Source: Ryuthela nishihirai
Lineage: Eukaryota; Arthropoda; Arachnida; Araneae; Heptathelidae
Reading direction: 5' to 3'
Assembly: GCA_038380435.1 (NCBI GenBank)
Contig: JAWZYU010000011.1
Span: 83,614,501 to 83,678,500, forward strand
DNA: 64,000 nucleotides
The notes beneath the pieces are model-generated. The model saw only the letters and a program-made list of their open reading frames with translations, was not told the origin of the DNA and did not search any database. Positions 8,024 to 20,479 of the stretch are shown here, one piece after another. Position 1 is the stretch's first letter, and every line of letters begins with the position of its first letter. Position numbers and translations under genes: made by a program.

Positions 8024-8826
8024 ATGGTTAAAGATTTCAAAATTTCTGATTTGGATTATGCTGATGATTTAGCCCTTTTGGCAAATGATGTTGATGAGAT
8101 GAACTCTTTCATTCGAGCTGTTGATGAAACTGGTAGTAGAGTAGGTTTGGTTATAAACAGAGAGAAAACTAAAGTGATGAAAATTGGTCAGGCAGGCTGT
8201 GATTCAGTTAATCTGAATGGTTGAAGTCTTGAGCAGGTGTCACAGTTTAATTATCTTGGGAGCTATATAACAGATACTGGTGATGTCTGGCATGAGATTA
8301 ACAGACGAATAGGGATTGCTGTCGGGACTTTTAAGAATCTATGGAAAGTGTGGAGAAATAGGCGTATACACCTAAAGACTAAAATTAGACTGTATAATAG
8401 TTTGGTTCTTTCTACGGTTAGTTATGGTAGTGAAAATTGGAGACTTTGTAAACAAGATAACAGGAAACTAGATGCTTTTGATTCCAGATGCTTACGCAGT
8501 ATCTTGGGCATTAGGTGGTTCAGCTTTGTAAGTAATGATGAGGTTAGGCAAAGCAGTCGGCAACCTCCTTTAAGAAGCATATTGTGCAGAGAGAGACTCT
8601 GTTGGTTTGGCCATGTTGCCCGTATGAATAATTATACATTGGCGAATAGGGTTATTAACAGTGTGCCTAAAGGCTTCAGAAAGAGGGAGAGACCTAGGAC
8701 GCGGTGGCAGACAATGTCAAACAGGACCTTGTTAGAATTGGTGTGCAGTGGCGAGATGCAGCAGATGTAGCTCAGGACAGATATGCTTGGAGAACTAAAT
8801 TGCACGGTCTGGTTGGACCTCCGTAG
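8024..8826 (+). pseudogene. LINE A RT motif C and C-terminal domain
   Basis: Frame 8024-8224 keeps SDLDYADDLALLANDVDEM (catalytic YADD intact) and GLVINREKTKVMKIG. After a stop (TGA at about 8222) frame 8237-8770 encodes QFNYLGSYITDTG, RIHLKTKIRLYNSLVLSTVS, KLDAFDSRCLRSILGIRW and LCWFGHVARMNN. A frame change near 8710 precedes the family C-terminus at about 8826. The protein end signature is a DNA/RNA-binding C-terminal domain of this LINE family. Confidence 0.8.
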
Positions 8827-9059
8827 CCCATGGCTGCTTGAGGATGATGATGATGAAAAGAAATATAAATTAATGTAAATTAAACATAATTTAATAACAA
8901 AATATAGTTAATAATATATATGTTAATGTAATTTATTAAGCATTATGTATTTCATTTTATAACACAAAAGTGTTTGGTCAAAATATTTGAAGAAACGAGT
9001 CCGATTTAGTGTATTTGATGATTTTATTTTATGACCGGCAAATTCTTTTTCAACGAGCC

Positions 9060-9839
9060 GGCCCTTTTGGTATTGGTAGCTGCAATGGCAATGGGCAACG
9101 TCTCCTACAGCTAAGTAAACTCAATGGTTTCAGAATAACTAACACATATTACAAACACTGCCACATACATAAATACACATGGGTTTCACCTGATGGGCTG
9201 CATAGGAATATGATTGATTATATATTAATTAACAGCAAATGGGCTAGTTCTGTTAGAAATACCAGGGCATATAGGGGAGCTGAAATTGGATCTGACCATT
9301 ACCTTGTTAAAAGTGTCTTGCAACTTAAACTTAAAAAGTGTTTGGCTAGGGTTAAAAAATTTACTTTTAATACTGAAGCTCTGAAAGACCCAGTTATAGC
9401 TAAAGCTTACCATGATAGGTTACTTAGTCATTATGGCAGTCATGGTTTGCTTACTACTGAAGTTGAAGAGGAATGGGACCATTTTAAACAGGCTTTTCAT
9501 GAAACTAACAGTACTCTTTTAGGAAAAAAGGAGCAAAGGAGACAGAATTATTTGAGTGTTAAGGCATTTGAGCTTCTTTCAGAAGGAAAGAACTGTAGGA
9601 ATGGCCTTAATAAACATCCTACTAGTCCTAATAGAAAGCATTACAGAGAGCTTAATAAATGTGTAAAGGATCAGTTAGCTGCTGATAAGAATCTTTGGAT
9701 TGATGGCTTGGCAGACAAAGCCGAAGAAGCAGTTAGACAGCACAACAGCAGAGAGCTGTACCAGATAGTTAATGTTTTGGGTGGTAGAAAACAGACAGGT
9801 ATACAGGGATTGAAGGATAAACAGGGTAAGGTGGGATAG
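9060..9839 (+). pseudogene. LINE B endonuclease C-terminal part and linker
   Basis: An open frame of about 260 codons from the truncation point. It holds SPDGLHRNMIDYILINSKW and the last APE catalytic motif SDHYLV in intact form, then the long charged linker to ELYQIVNVLGGRKQTGIQ. The first endonuclease half (GDFN motif) is missing because of truncation. Ends at a TAG near 9837. Confidence 0.8.
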
Positions 9840-10044
9840 GATAGGAGGTGAGGATTCTTTCATGGCTAGGTGGGCTGAGCATTTCAGTGATGTTCTAAAC
9901 AATGTGGTAAATTCTACTCCCATTGTTTGTAATGATGATAGATGCATTAGTGGATTTAATGTTGGCCTTATAATCTGAAGTTATTTTGGCTATTTCTAAG
10001 CTTAAACATCATAATCCCCAGGAGTAGATGAAATTACTACCGAA

Positions 10045-11469
10045 ATGCTTAGAGCTGGAAATGTTTCAGTTACCACTTGGATGGCTGAAATTTTGAATAC
10101 CTTTTATGATAAAGGCATGGTTCCTAAGGATTTTATCAGAGCTATTATTATCCCTATTTTCAAAAAAGGTAATCGCAGTTCTTGTGATAACTATAGGGGT
10201 ATCAGCCTATTCTCTGTTTCAGGTAAAGTTCTTTCCATGATTGTGCTTAATAGAATTAAGAATCTGGTTGACAGGCAATTGCGTGATCAGCAATGTGGAT
10301 TCAGAAGTGGTAGGGGATGTGTAGATCAGATATTTTCACTTAGGTATATTCTTGAGAAATGTTTACAGTTTCAGAAACCTTTATTTGCTAGCTTTGTTGA
10401 TTTCAAAAAGGCTTTCGACTCTGTTGATCGTCATAATTTGTGGTTGATTGTGCAATCATATGGTATACCAGACAAGTTAGTTAACAGCGTAATGAAAGCT
10501 CTCTATAATAACACGGAGTCGTGTGTGAGAGTTGGTAAAGCTTGTAGCCATTGGTTTATCATTACTTCTGGTGTTCGAGAAAGGTGCATTTTGTCTCCTT
10601 TTCTCTTTACTTTGGTTATCGATTATGTTACGTGAAATTCACTTCAAGGGAAAGATTTTGGCCTTAAATGGGCTGGAAATACGAAAATTTCTGATTTAAA
10701 TAATGCTAATGATTTAGCCCTTTTGGCAAATGATGTTGATGAGATGAACTCTTTGATTCGAGCTGTTGATGAGACTGGTAGTAGAGTAGGTTTGGTTATA
10801 AACAGAGAGAAAACTAAAGTGATGAAAATTGGTCCGACAGGTTGTGATTCAATTCATCTGAATGGTTGCAGTCTTGAGCAGGTGTCACAGTTTAATTACC
10901 TTGGGAGCTATGTAACAGATACTGATGTGCGGCATGAGATTAACAGACGAATAGGGATTGCTGACGGGATTTTTAAGAATCTATGGAGATTGTGGAGAAA
11001 TAGGCGTATACATCTAAAGACTAAAATTAGACTGTATAATAATTTGGTTCTTTCTAGGGTTAGTTATGGTAGTGAAACTTGGACGCTGTGTAAACAAGAT
11101 AACAGTAAACTAGATGCTTTTGATTCTAGATGCTTACCCAGTATCTTGGGTATTAGGTGGTTTAACTTTGTAACTAATGATGAGGTTAGGCAAAGGAGTC
11201 TGCAACCTCCTTTAAGCAGCATATTGTGCAGAGAGAGACTCCGCTGGTTTGGCCATGTTGCCCGTATAAATAATTATAGATTGGCGAATAGGGTTATGAA
11301 CAGTGTGCCTAAAGGCCTCAGAAAGAAGGGGAGACCTAGGATGCGGTGGGCAGACAATGCCAAACAGAACCTTGTTAGAATAGGTGTGCAGTGGCCGGAT
11401 GCAGCAGATGTAGCTCAGGACAGATATGCTTGGAGAATTAAACTGCGCGGTCTGGTTGGACCTCCGTAG
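10045..11469 (+). pseudogene. LINE B reverse transcriptase and C-terminal domain, broken
   Basis: Frame 10045-10635 covers RT fingers/palm: NYRGISLFSVSGKVLSMI, QCGFRSGRGCVDQIFSLR and motif A FVDFKKAFDSVDR with Asp intact. The motif normally [12 protein letters not shown] reads SGVRERCILSPF. A TGA follows VIDYV at 10635. Motif C, YADD in other copies, has become NAND at about 10700. Frame 10723-11469 then encodes the thumb and C-terminal domain through NNYRLANRVMNSVPKGL to LVGPP without a break. The product would be inactive. Confidence 0.85.
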
Positions 11470-11500
11470 CCCATGGCTGCTTGAGGATGATGATGATTAT

Positions 11501-12029
11501 GATGTCGTTTGGATGGGACTGATTTACAAAAATTTTCTTTCTTTCTAAAATAGTGTTGCAAATTTCTCTAAATTTATTTGTCGTTTTATTAACATTTTCT
11601 TCAATAATAGAATCCGAGCACAAAACTACCCGATTAGTTGTTGAAATAATTTCACTTATGTTTCTATGATTAGATTGAAATAACTCTTTTAAAAGTTATT
11701 TATTCTTAGGATTTTTAGTATCACTCTTCCCAATCCGAAATTTTCTAATATTTGCTGCTATTGAGTAGTGATCTGCTTTTTCTCTTCTTAATGTTAGACT
11801 GATTCGAAATTTTTATCAAATTTTTCATTAATATGATCATTACACGTCGACTTAATTATTCACCTGAAAGATTTTCCTTGTACTGTACTGCTTGAGAAAA
11901 TTAAGGAAGCACTAATAAAAAGTTTAAAAAAAAAAAACTTTTTTACAATTTAATTAAATGAAACTTTTTCCAGAAATGCATTTTAGTATAACGAGAAAAC
12001 GTGCAGAAAACGAGAACAGACCGGAAATG
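11501..12029. other. AT-rich spacer, nothing recognised
   Basis: No coding frame, repeat of the families seen elsewhere, or strong motif was found apart from an A-run at about 11926-11938. Confidence 0.6.
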
Positions 12030-12480
12030 AACTTCATTAAAATAAGAAAATATTGTGAAACTCATAAGTTGACGTCAGATGCTCCAAAATAAGCACAAAC
12101 GACGTCAATTTGGAGTATTGAATCGATCCGTGCTCAGTATAAGGTTGAGCAGAAAATCCTGTTTTTGCACAAGAGCTAACTTTTCTTTGCGGAGAGAGCG
12201 AGGAAGTGATTGGCAGTTTGCAATGCATTTTCCTAAAGCATTCCATACTTGTTAGACGGGATTTAACTCTTAGAGACCTTGCTGTGGCCATTCGTTGCGT
12301 ATCTTTCGTTTCTAAGTACTTCTGCACGTTAGCTCTATGCGGACTGTAATCGTCGTCCATAAGCAGGAAATCAGCGTCAACCACACCTCTGCAAAGCTGC
12401 ACAGCGGGTTAAATGATATCTTTTCTGTACCACTGAGCAGCAATGGAACCTCCATTGAGCCATATGAAAAGAAATAAGAC
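12030..12480 (-). pseudogene. Tc1-like transposase fragment (copy 1)
   Basis: Minus-strand frame 12402 to 12037 includes DADFLLMDDDYSPHRANVQK, matching the second catalytic Asp region of Tc1-like transposases (usually F-x-x-M-D-D-N-A-x-P-H-R-A). Upstream the same strand holds NGGSIAAQWYRKDII. Downstream, in another frame, are remnants of the SPDLNP..EHAWDALG block and an RSLRKEKLALVQ-like stretch. Frameshifts and stops are present and no terminal repeats were found, so this is an internal remnant. Confidence 0.65.
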
Positions 12481-15400
12481 CGTTAATGGTACCAGTACCT
12501 CCACCATAAATTTCCCTTTCTCTGATATTGGAGGGATGGTATCACATGTGATGACCTCTCTTGATTCGTGATTTCCGAACTACTTTTAATGTAATAGCAG
12601 TAGTAGCATTTATTTCCACTCATAACCCATATATATATATCACAAATCCTCATACATGTAACAATAACAATGGTGGAAACACAAATACACAAAACCAACA
12701 GAAATAGAGCAAGAAAAATAAAAACCACACACATAATTTTTGTTATTACATGCGGAAATCAAGGGGCTAAACTGCCCTTCCAGGTTCCATTTTAATTACC
12801 AACATCATATTAAAACTCTAGGCAACCAATAATGGGAATAACAATCAATTCTTAATATAACTTCTAACATCAATAATAAAAGAAAGGATATTCATTCATT
12901 TCAAATAAAAGATTTAAACGATTGACCGTAAAGTAGGATTCATAACAGTTAATATATTTTGAAGAGTGTCAAGTTGTTTTCATCTCTCATATCCAGTGGT
13001 AAAGAATTGTAAAATTTTGGTGACAAATGAGCCTCATTGTATACCTCTGGAGAATATTCTTCTTTGCCCGATATTGGCTGATATTGAATTGAACAGAATA
13101 GGACTGAAAAGACATTTCGTATTGCATATATATCCTTTTCTTTTCAGCTAATCTCAAAATTCATTGTGTAACAAAAAATTTCCCCCCCAAAAAAATCCGA
13201 AAATGTGTTCTTGTCTTTTCTCCTACAGTTTAGCATTTTACCCATCCACTGTATAAATTTTTATAAGCAGGCTGGCGGGCCTCTTCACACCCTTCAGAAT
13301 GCTAGTAAGGGTTATTTTTATTTTATACATTTTTCAAGATATATTTTAAAGACCTACAAAAAGGGTGGATAAATATTACGCTGAATTGGAAGCCCCGTAC
13401 ACTTTTATGTCTCAATTGTGTTTGTTGTCCCACTCCTCGCTTTCGATTTTTTGAAATTGAAGTTTAGCCTGCAATGTCCCTCGTTTATTCACGCCTATAA
13501 TTAAGGAAACGTAAAGCAGTTTCGAGTGCATTAAGCCATTAAATGCTCACTGAAATAAATAATACTGACAAGATGTTTTAGAAAACTAATAACTTTGTAA
13601 AATATTATTTTTATTATTCATTCTAATTCGCAGTTTAATATTTTGGTATGTATTATAAAAAAGTTGGTGGTGGTGGTGGTGGGGGGGGTCTGGCCCTCCC
13701 GGACCTTAAAGTCGATCCGCCACTGATTTCATAATGAAACACATTTGTCAGAAAAAAATACCGTCGATTGCTTTAGATCTTTTTCCTGTGAGTTAATTTT
13801 TTTCATTTCTGTTTAAATATCTCCCGTAAGACGTTTGAGTTCAGTTTGAACGATACAGCCGCACTTGGTCTTTGTTGTTTTTGACTTTCGCTATTCGTAT
13901 CAGGAAGACTTCCCCGCCCCTTCTCCAAGTGCGAAGGAGCTCCAATGCATGAAGACCAAGGTTTTCTCAGCGCAACTTGGCTTCCATCAAGGTCGTTTTC
14001 AGAAGGTGTTTTCATGAGATCAGAAATCTTTAGGAACCGGCGTGGATCCCGAGCATCATTTTAAAAGGTGCCTAATGCAGTGTAGATAGCAGGTAGGTGG
14101 GTGGTCGCGTGTATCAAAACACTGTACAGATATGTACAACATGTTTATTGTTCACAATATTATATACTATATTTACAAAATATTTACATTGACCCTCCAC
14201 TAGGACCTCGAACTCTACTACAAATGTGGCCGAACTATGGCCCCGGCTGGATACTTTTTCCGCCGCCGACTTTGCCGCGACAGAGCCTGCTTCTCTGTCT
14301 CATCACTGTTCGTGCTCACTGACGAAGACAGGAGCCAAAGTTTTGCTCCTTCTCTTTAGCGCTCAGTCACGTGGGGTCCTTTGTCCACACAGAGGCCAAA
14401 AGTGCTGGTCATCGCTACATGCCAAGGGAGCAGATTGATGATCCCTGTTCCGGCAGCATTGATGCCCACATCCGGCAGCAAGACACTGACTTTTCCTGGC
14501 GCTTGGAGGTGCTAATGGTCACTGCCCGTTACAGTCGTCTTTCGATACCCGACGCCGTGACGCTTCTATACTTGGATCCTCTGTAATATTTCTTGTTCTA
14601 TTGTTTTTGATGCACATCTTTATATTTTGCATCTGCATAGTGAACAGGTTAAATGTTTCTTTTTACCCTCCCCCCTCCTTCTTACTGTAACTTTTCTCTG
14701 ACATTCCTGAACAATCCAAATGTAATCTGCCTTCACATTCGTTTACAATAGACATTATCCGATTCAACTCGAATGTTTCTTCGCACCTAACACAATTCAT
14801 TCTCCATTACCTTTAGTAGACAATGCCCTTCATTTATTCATTTAAGGAAAAGTTAAACTTCTAGATTAAAATCAACTGATTAAAGACAATAAATAAAAAT
14901 AACTCACCAATGCAGCATTCCGTTCCGACGTCACAGATTACGGTGGTAAAAAAGAGATAGACTTTGTGAAGTAAAGGCAATCGAACACTTGGAAGAAACA
15001 ATCACGTCTCTTTCAAATTTGATCAATTCCACTGTTTAAGCATTACTTGTGTTAGTTTATATTTCGCGCATCTCACAAACTGAATGTTATCACTCTTAAC
15101 GTATCCCTCTGAAAAATCATCATACAATTGTCACTGAGTGTGTAATATAAAACCCGATAACGTTGCTTAAGACTTTCCCATTTCAATTATAACATCACCT
15201 TGGAGATGCTGAGGTTCCTACCAACGATACAAAGATGCGAAATTGGAACCTGCCTTCAAGTTATTGAAGAGCAATTGACAATGCATAAATGGAATGGGAG
15301 TGGCGAAATAATATAACGAGTCGTCGGATGGAACCTAAATTTTGTGTGACCTGTAAAACTCTTATTGTAAATAACTCATATATATATAGAGAGAGAATTC

Positions 15401-15925
15401 ATTTATGTAAATTTTAATCCTGTCATTGGTACAACTGCTACTTAAAGAGAAAAAAGTGTTCGCCTTTTTTTCAGTCTTAAATTTTAGAATTTATAACAAT
15501 ATAATAGTAAGAAAAATAAGATGAGTTTCGAAAACGATAGAAAACTTTTGTTATGGTGGAACAGTGATTATGGTTATGTGTTTTATTCTCTATTTGATCT
15601 ACTAGTTCATATTTTTAACAATTAAAGCAAGTATTTAACGTGAGAACATGAAAAATGCTGTTGCTATTGAAATTCGTCAAACGAGAATGGGAACTATTTT
15701 GCCACTTCGTATCCCAAACTATTAATGCTAACTGTGACATCGATAAGACGAAAATCTTTTAAAGTCACTGATAATGATATCCGGCTACATGAGTCAAGTC
15801 GCTAATTATGCAACCAAATGCACGAAGATTTCAGTTTTAATTTTCCTCTGTAGTACCAGAAGTGTTTCATGTTTTTATCCAGTTTTCTGGCGGTATTAGA
15901 GAAGCCGTTTTCAACCCCTCAATGC
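12481..15925. other. AT-rich intergenic stretch with minor repeats
   Basis: No gene recognised. Minor items are a (TA)n run at 12630, a (GGT)n/G-run at 13662-13688 and, ending near 13728, GGATCGAC...-type sequence whose reverse reads CAGTGGCGGATCGAC, resembling a hAT-type transposon end. A GC-richer patch at about 14215-14590 contains short open frames (71 codons at 14371-14586) of unknown meaning. Confidence 0.4.
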
Positions 15926-15929
15926 CCGA

Positions 15930-16255
15930 GCAGTGGCAGTTAGTGTTTACATCTCCTTTTGCTGCCGGAGAGTGGCGCTGCGAATCCCCGGCACGCGCGC
16001 ACCGGCTGCGGCACTGAGTTATTGGAGGGGCCGTAGCTCTCGAATACAGTCATTATAATAATCATTGGTTTTATTAGGCGTTCTTGGTGCGCTTGAGTCA
16101 GCAAGCCGTCATCCGCTTCTAGATGCCGGAGCGTACGACGGCGGGGCCGTATCAGTAGCTCCTCGAACAGCGGTATCGTCGGAGCTGCTAGGCCGTCCCA
16201 ACTGACCCTCCGCAGCACGCAGGACGGATGGTGCACCTCTCCGCATCAGTCGGCG
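15930..16255 (+). promoter_or_regulatory. CpG-rich patch upstream of a possible first exon
   Basis: This stretch is conspicuously GC- and CpG-richer than its surroundings (for example GGCACGCGCGCACCGGCTGC). It lies directly upstream of an ATG in good Kozak context at 16256. Promoter/5'-UTR function is inferred from composition and position. No TATA box seen. Confidence 0.35.
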
Positions 16256-16415
16256 ATGGCTAGCAGTGATACGACGGGAGTTTCCGTTGTGAGTCTGAAC
16301 CGTGTCCCGACAAGAAGCATGACGGACAGCGACAAGAGGTCAAGGGATGGACTGTTGACACTCGGAGAGATGGGAAGTGCGTTCAGAGTAGTAACACCTA
16401 AACGGCCTAGAGATG
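16256..16415 (+). CDS. Possible first coding exon of a host gene
   Basis: ATG in the context GGCGATGG opens 53 codons that end at a consensus 5' splice site, AGATG|GTGAGT, at 16415/16416. The predicted start is MASSDTTGVSVVSLNRVPTR. It is rich in Ser, Thr, Arg and Asp, has no membrane segment, and has a basic cluster (TPKRPRD) just before the splice site. The open frame runs on into the presumed intron to 16567, where composition becomes AT-rich and hydrophobic, unlike the exon. No downstream exon was identified in the next kilobases and no family is recognised. It could also be a non-coding transcript exon or chance. Confidence 0.35.
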
Positions 16416-16569
16416 GTGAGTGGATAAGCATTCTCTTTGCGATCATTTTGAATTTTATCCTATTTGGTCGGATTAAAAGGGATGTCAGCCGTCGATTCTG
16501 TTGGAGACACAGTTTTATGAAAGATGAAAGACTCGAGGAAAAAAAACCCGTTAAAATCGTATTTTAGGA

Positions 16570-19500
16570 AAAATGAATTTTATTTTATATTGGTTGAAGA
16601 AATTCAGCAGTTCCACTCACTCGTAATTTCATTTTCGGGACATCGTTCGAGGGATATCACTAATTTCTGACTTGTCCATACTTCGATTACATTACTTTTT
16701 CACCTTGTTATTTTCAATTCTTAAATATTGATGAAAAATGTATCAGAGTCGAGAATTTCTGCGTTCTTCTGTTCCATGACTTCGGTGAGAAAAGAGTTTA
16801 TGAGGATGTTGCAATGGGAGCTTTTTGCCTGATGACGCACTCAGCCACGTGCACTTTAAAATTATTCTTGGTAGCCGTGATGCAATTTTCGATTTCTCCT
16901 AACCGCTGTCGAATAAGTTCCTGTCACTCAGCAAACAGAAATAGTTGAGGAGTGATTTGAAGAAAACCAATTGCCCCCCCCCCCCAATTTCAATTACACA
17001 CAACCGATTGATTGTTATGTGTTCTGTTATTGTCTGTGATACAGTTTTTGGAGTCTACGTGACTTGGCAAATGAATCCACTGAGCGGAAATGAAACAAAT
17101 AGATAAAGATAGAAATAGCTGAGAAAACTCTAGACAAAAAAAATTCATTTTAATCTGGGCTGTAGTGTAGATAATAAAAAGTCTAAAGAGAAAACTAGAA
17201 AGCTCCGAAAAGCAAATGAAAGGTTCCACACTGACTACAAGTAACGTATTTTTGTTAATTTAATATATGAAAATATTACGAACGATTTAGTGGGAAAACC
17301 TCAAGCTAAAAATCACAATATAGTTAATTTTCGAATATATATAAATATCTTGCTTTATAGATTAACTTGAGATTTTTCTTTTTTTCTTTTTTTCTTGCTG
17401 TGCACAATGCAATAGGGAGTTGTGGTGGTAAGCCGAAAATAAAGCCCAAAATGTAAAAAGAAACTGCAAAATACCAATCCCTTGTTCGGTCTGCCTTGCT
17501 CTGAGCGTTGAGGTCACTGTGACCTGGCCGTGGCGCAGAAAGTTTCAATTAGTAATAAACAAAAAAAAAGCCACTCTGTATCACTTGACTCATTATTATG
17601 CGTTAATTTCCTTCTTTAAGATACCCGTGCTTAATGGAGGAGCAATGAGAAAAGGGATTAAGATTGGACCGATGAAGAGGGGAGGGTGGGAGGGGGGGCA
17701 GCTCCGTCAGGTAGAAACGTCTGCCGTCCGCATCAGAGGACAGCGCAGATGATGTCTTACACTCTCACAGTTTTTTTCTCACCTTCTGAATCTCAAGAAC
17801 GAAACAACCAGAACCGTCAGCAATGATTTCGCTTTCTTCGCTCCCCCACGTGACAGAGTGGAAAAAATTCTCGCAAGGTGTTGCCTGAGTTTTGCTGTTT
17901 TGTTTTTGCTTTGTACGAAATGTTTTCTTTTTTCTCTTCGCCATTTGATTTGTTCTCTCATTTTTCTGAATCCTCTTGAGACTTTACACGATCGTAGATT
18001 CTTTGCGTCATTGTTTTTCAAATTTCGTTCGAAAATATCTGACGGAAGCTGAAAATTAAAAGGAAAAGGTAATACTTACTTGATATTAAAAGTTTGCGAA
18101 AAAAAAACACCTTGCTTTATTAGGAATTATGAAAATTAGGAAAGAAGTCTACCAAAGAATGAAAATCTGAGTCTAAATAAAACAAAATCGCTCATTGAGA
18201 GGAATTGATGTCAAGAAAACGAAAGTTAACTATCCATATGAAACCTAGAGAACAAAAGAAGTATATATATATATACACACACCTATTAATGCTAATTTTT
18301 AAGGATTTTACTAAAACTTCATAAATTAAACACATTTGCATAAAAAATTGCTACCTTTTATATTAAAGAAACTTTTGTAATTTATAATGTGATTTTCTAA
18401 TACTTTTTTAATTTATGTATTACTAAATGGAAGGAATGCATTAAATGTTGTATATTGCTTCATTCCTGCTTTTTTCACTGCAAGGTTCGATATAAACCAA
18501 TTGTTTTTAAATTAATATACAGCTTTCATCTGTTGGAGAAGCTAACTTTATTTTGACTACATGCTTTCTCGAGAGTGTAATTGTTTCGCCAATGCGAATT
18601 GCACAGAAAAACTTTCGTCACCATTGGATGATTAGAACGAAGCGATGCGGAATGAAGCGGCATAAATTGCGGGTGGAGAAAAAAAGTCATAAAATTTTTA
18701 AAGATAATTATTATAGGCTAAAAAAGGCTTTGCACGACAATTGTTCCATACCAAGTACTTAGGTACTGAACATTTAAATGGAGCCATCCATTGTTTTATG
18801 GTCAACCATAGAAAAGCGTACAGATCCACTCTAAAAAAGGGTATGAAAAACAACAAAAAAATTATCTTTTACTAATTTTTCCAATCGTGTTCAATATTAA
18901 TAACGAAATATTTAGTGTTAAATTTAAGATGCCATGATGCATTTTAGCCTTAGTTCAAAAATATTAGAAGTTATTGTTGTTTCAGTGGGAGCGCGCCAAG
19001 TTTATATCCAATATTCCCAGGCGGAAATCTCCATAGTTCCTCGTGCCATCAGATTGGCTCCATTTAAACCCCATTCTCCTCTCGGTGAAAAAAAGGAAGA
19101 GTGGAAGGTCGCCGTTCATTACATCGGATGTTCAGTCGTGTGCAACAGAACCATAACCTGGGCACATTAAAGTAATACTCTGGATGACTTAATATGTCCT
19201 TTAAATATACGTAACAGTTTATGTTCAACAAATTTTCCATTCACTATTGCAGTTGCATTTTGCTCATCATTTCGTTCTTACAAACTATCATTGATCTGCT
19301 TTTTGATAAATCTTGCTGTGGCTTTAAATTGCGATTATATTACTGATGACTTTGCAAAAATAAATGTTTCCCTTGTGACAACTTAAAGCAGCACCTACTG
19401 ACCACTGTGTTATTTTGTGTCAGTAAACTTTTGTCTGAAAGATATTCATTACTTTCATTTCTTATTGATTAGAGTTAATAATTAAGAAGGTAATCCACTG

Positions 19501-20479
19501 TACAAAGGATGGAGATAATTTAAAAGCTCCCGTGGGCTCGTCATACAGCATATAACACATACCCGCTGATCCAGTCAGGTTTGGGCTAGTTTGCATTTTA
19601 CCCTTTATAACTGCATTATATTTTTGTGATACAGAGATTACTCTCAGGATAGGAATATTCAAGGTTTGCTTTCTAAGCATTTGGAAGCTACTTAAAATTT
19701 AGAGCGTAGACTTTAACAACTCCTGACTCCCTACGAAGAAAGAAAATCACCACAGGAATTTTAGAAAAATCGGGCTCACAAGCAATAAATGTAGTTAAAA
19801 GTAATAAGTTTATTACTTTGCTTTTGAGTCAAATGAATCTACACAAAGATAGCCAATTAAAAGAATCTAGAGAGAATCTATATGAACAAAATATTTAGTT
19901 TATACATATAGGTCAGAAAATTTCAAAGTTGAACAATTTTCGAAAGCATTTCATCCGTTAAGAAAACAGAAGCAGGTATAAATATAAAGAAATAGAATTT
20001 TACTTTTAAAAAATCCAAGTGCATTGTTTATTATTTACTCAAGAATTACCAATTGGAGATTGCTATTTCGTTAAATATTGCCCCCAAAAAACATCGCTTA
20101 GATCAAGGATTCTGAACAGAAATTCTCTCCGTGAATTGTGCGCAAGAGATCAGAAAACTGAAACGATTCTACTCAATAGAACAGAACACCCTTCATCTTA
20201 GTGTTATTATCATTACTGCTGGGAAAATTATTCTTTTTCGATAATAGTTTTTCTTTCATTGACCTAATAAAAGGTTTTTACAATTTAAGTATCATTATAT
20301 TTTTTAAAATTTCAAATTTAAATGTTTTTAAACTTTAAATTTCTCCTTATATACTTTTTTTCATATTCACATTAAACTTAAAAGCATGGTGAAAAAACTT
20401 GACTGATTTGTATTTATATTTTGATTATTTTATATTTTATCGAATCAAACTGTATAAATCATTTTGGAGAGGATATCCG
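16570..20479. other. AT-rich intergenic/intronic stretch, nothing recognised
   Basis: Nothing gene-like was found. There are homopolymer runs (C-run at 16976-16985), (TA)n at about 18260, and scattered short frames without recognisable motifs. If 16256-16415 is a real exon this would be its intron. Confidence 0.5.

Larger units (their letters stand above)
5695..8857 (+). mobile_element. LINE copy A (APE-type non-LTR retrotransposon), damaged
   Basis: This copy carries an apurinic endonuclease-like region (5738-6330), a linker, the reverse transcriptase (6840-8230) and a C-terminal region ending with the family signature WFGHVAR...NRV...PRTRW...LVGPP. The 3' end is CATGGCTGCTTGAGG followed by (ATG)n at about 8840. 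It is broken by many stops and frameshifts, by a SINE2 insertion (7228-7606) that replaced roughly 100 nt, and by an inverted LINE fragment plus (CATA)n (7697-7968). Clade not certain: RT motifs and the microsatellite tail fit RTE/Jockey/CR1-like elements. Confidence 0.85.
9058..11500 (+). mobile_element. LINE copy B, 5'-truncated
   Basis: The copy starts inside the endonuclease at PFGIGSCNGNGQ and runs to the 3' end CATGGCTGCTTGAGGATGATG at about 11473-11500, in the same orientation as copy A with only about 200 bp of AT-rich spacer. It is the longest continuous copy except for the 5' truncation. Frame changes or stops occur near 9837, 9990-10040, 10635 and between 10635 and 10723. Confidence 0.9.

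Noticed and set aside
13680..13728. Complete hAT element
   Set aside because: One plausible end (CAGTGGCGGATC inverted) but no matching second end or 8-bp duplication could be found; the same applies to 22481, 25236 and 58804.
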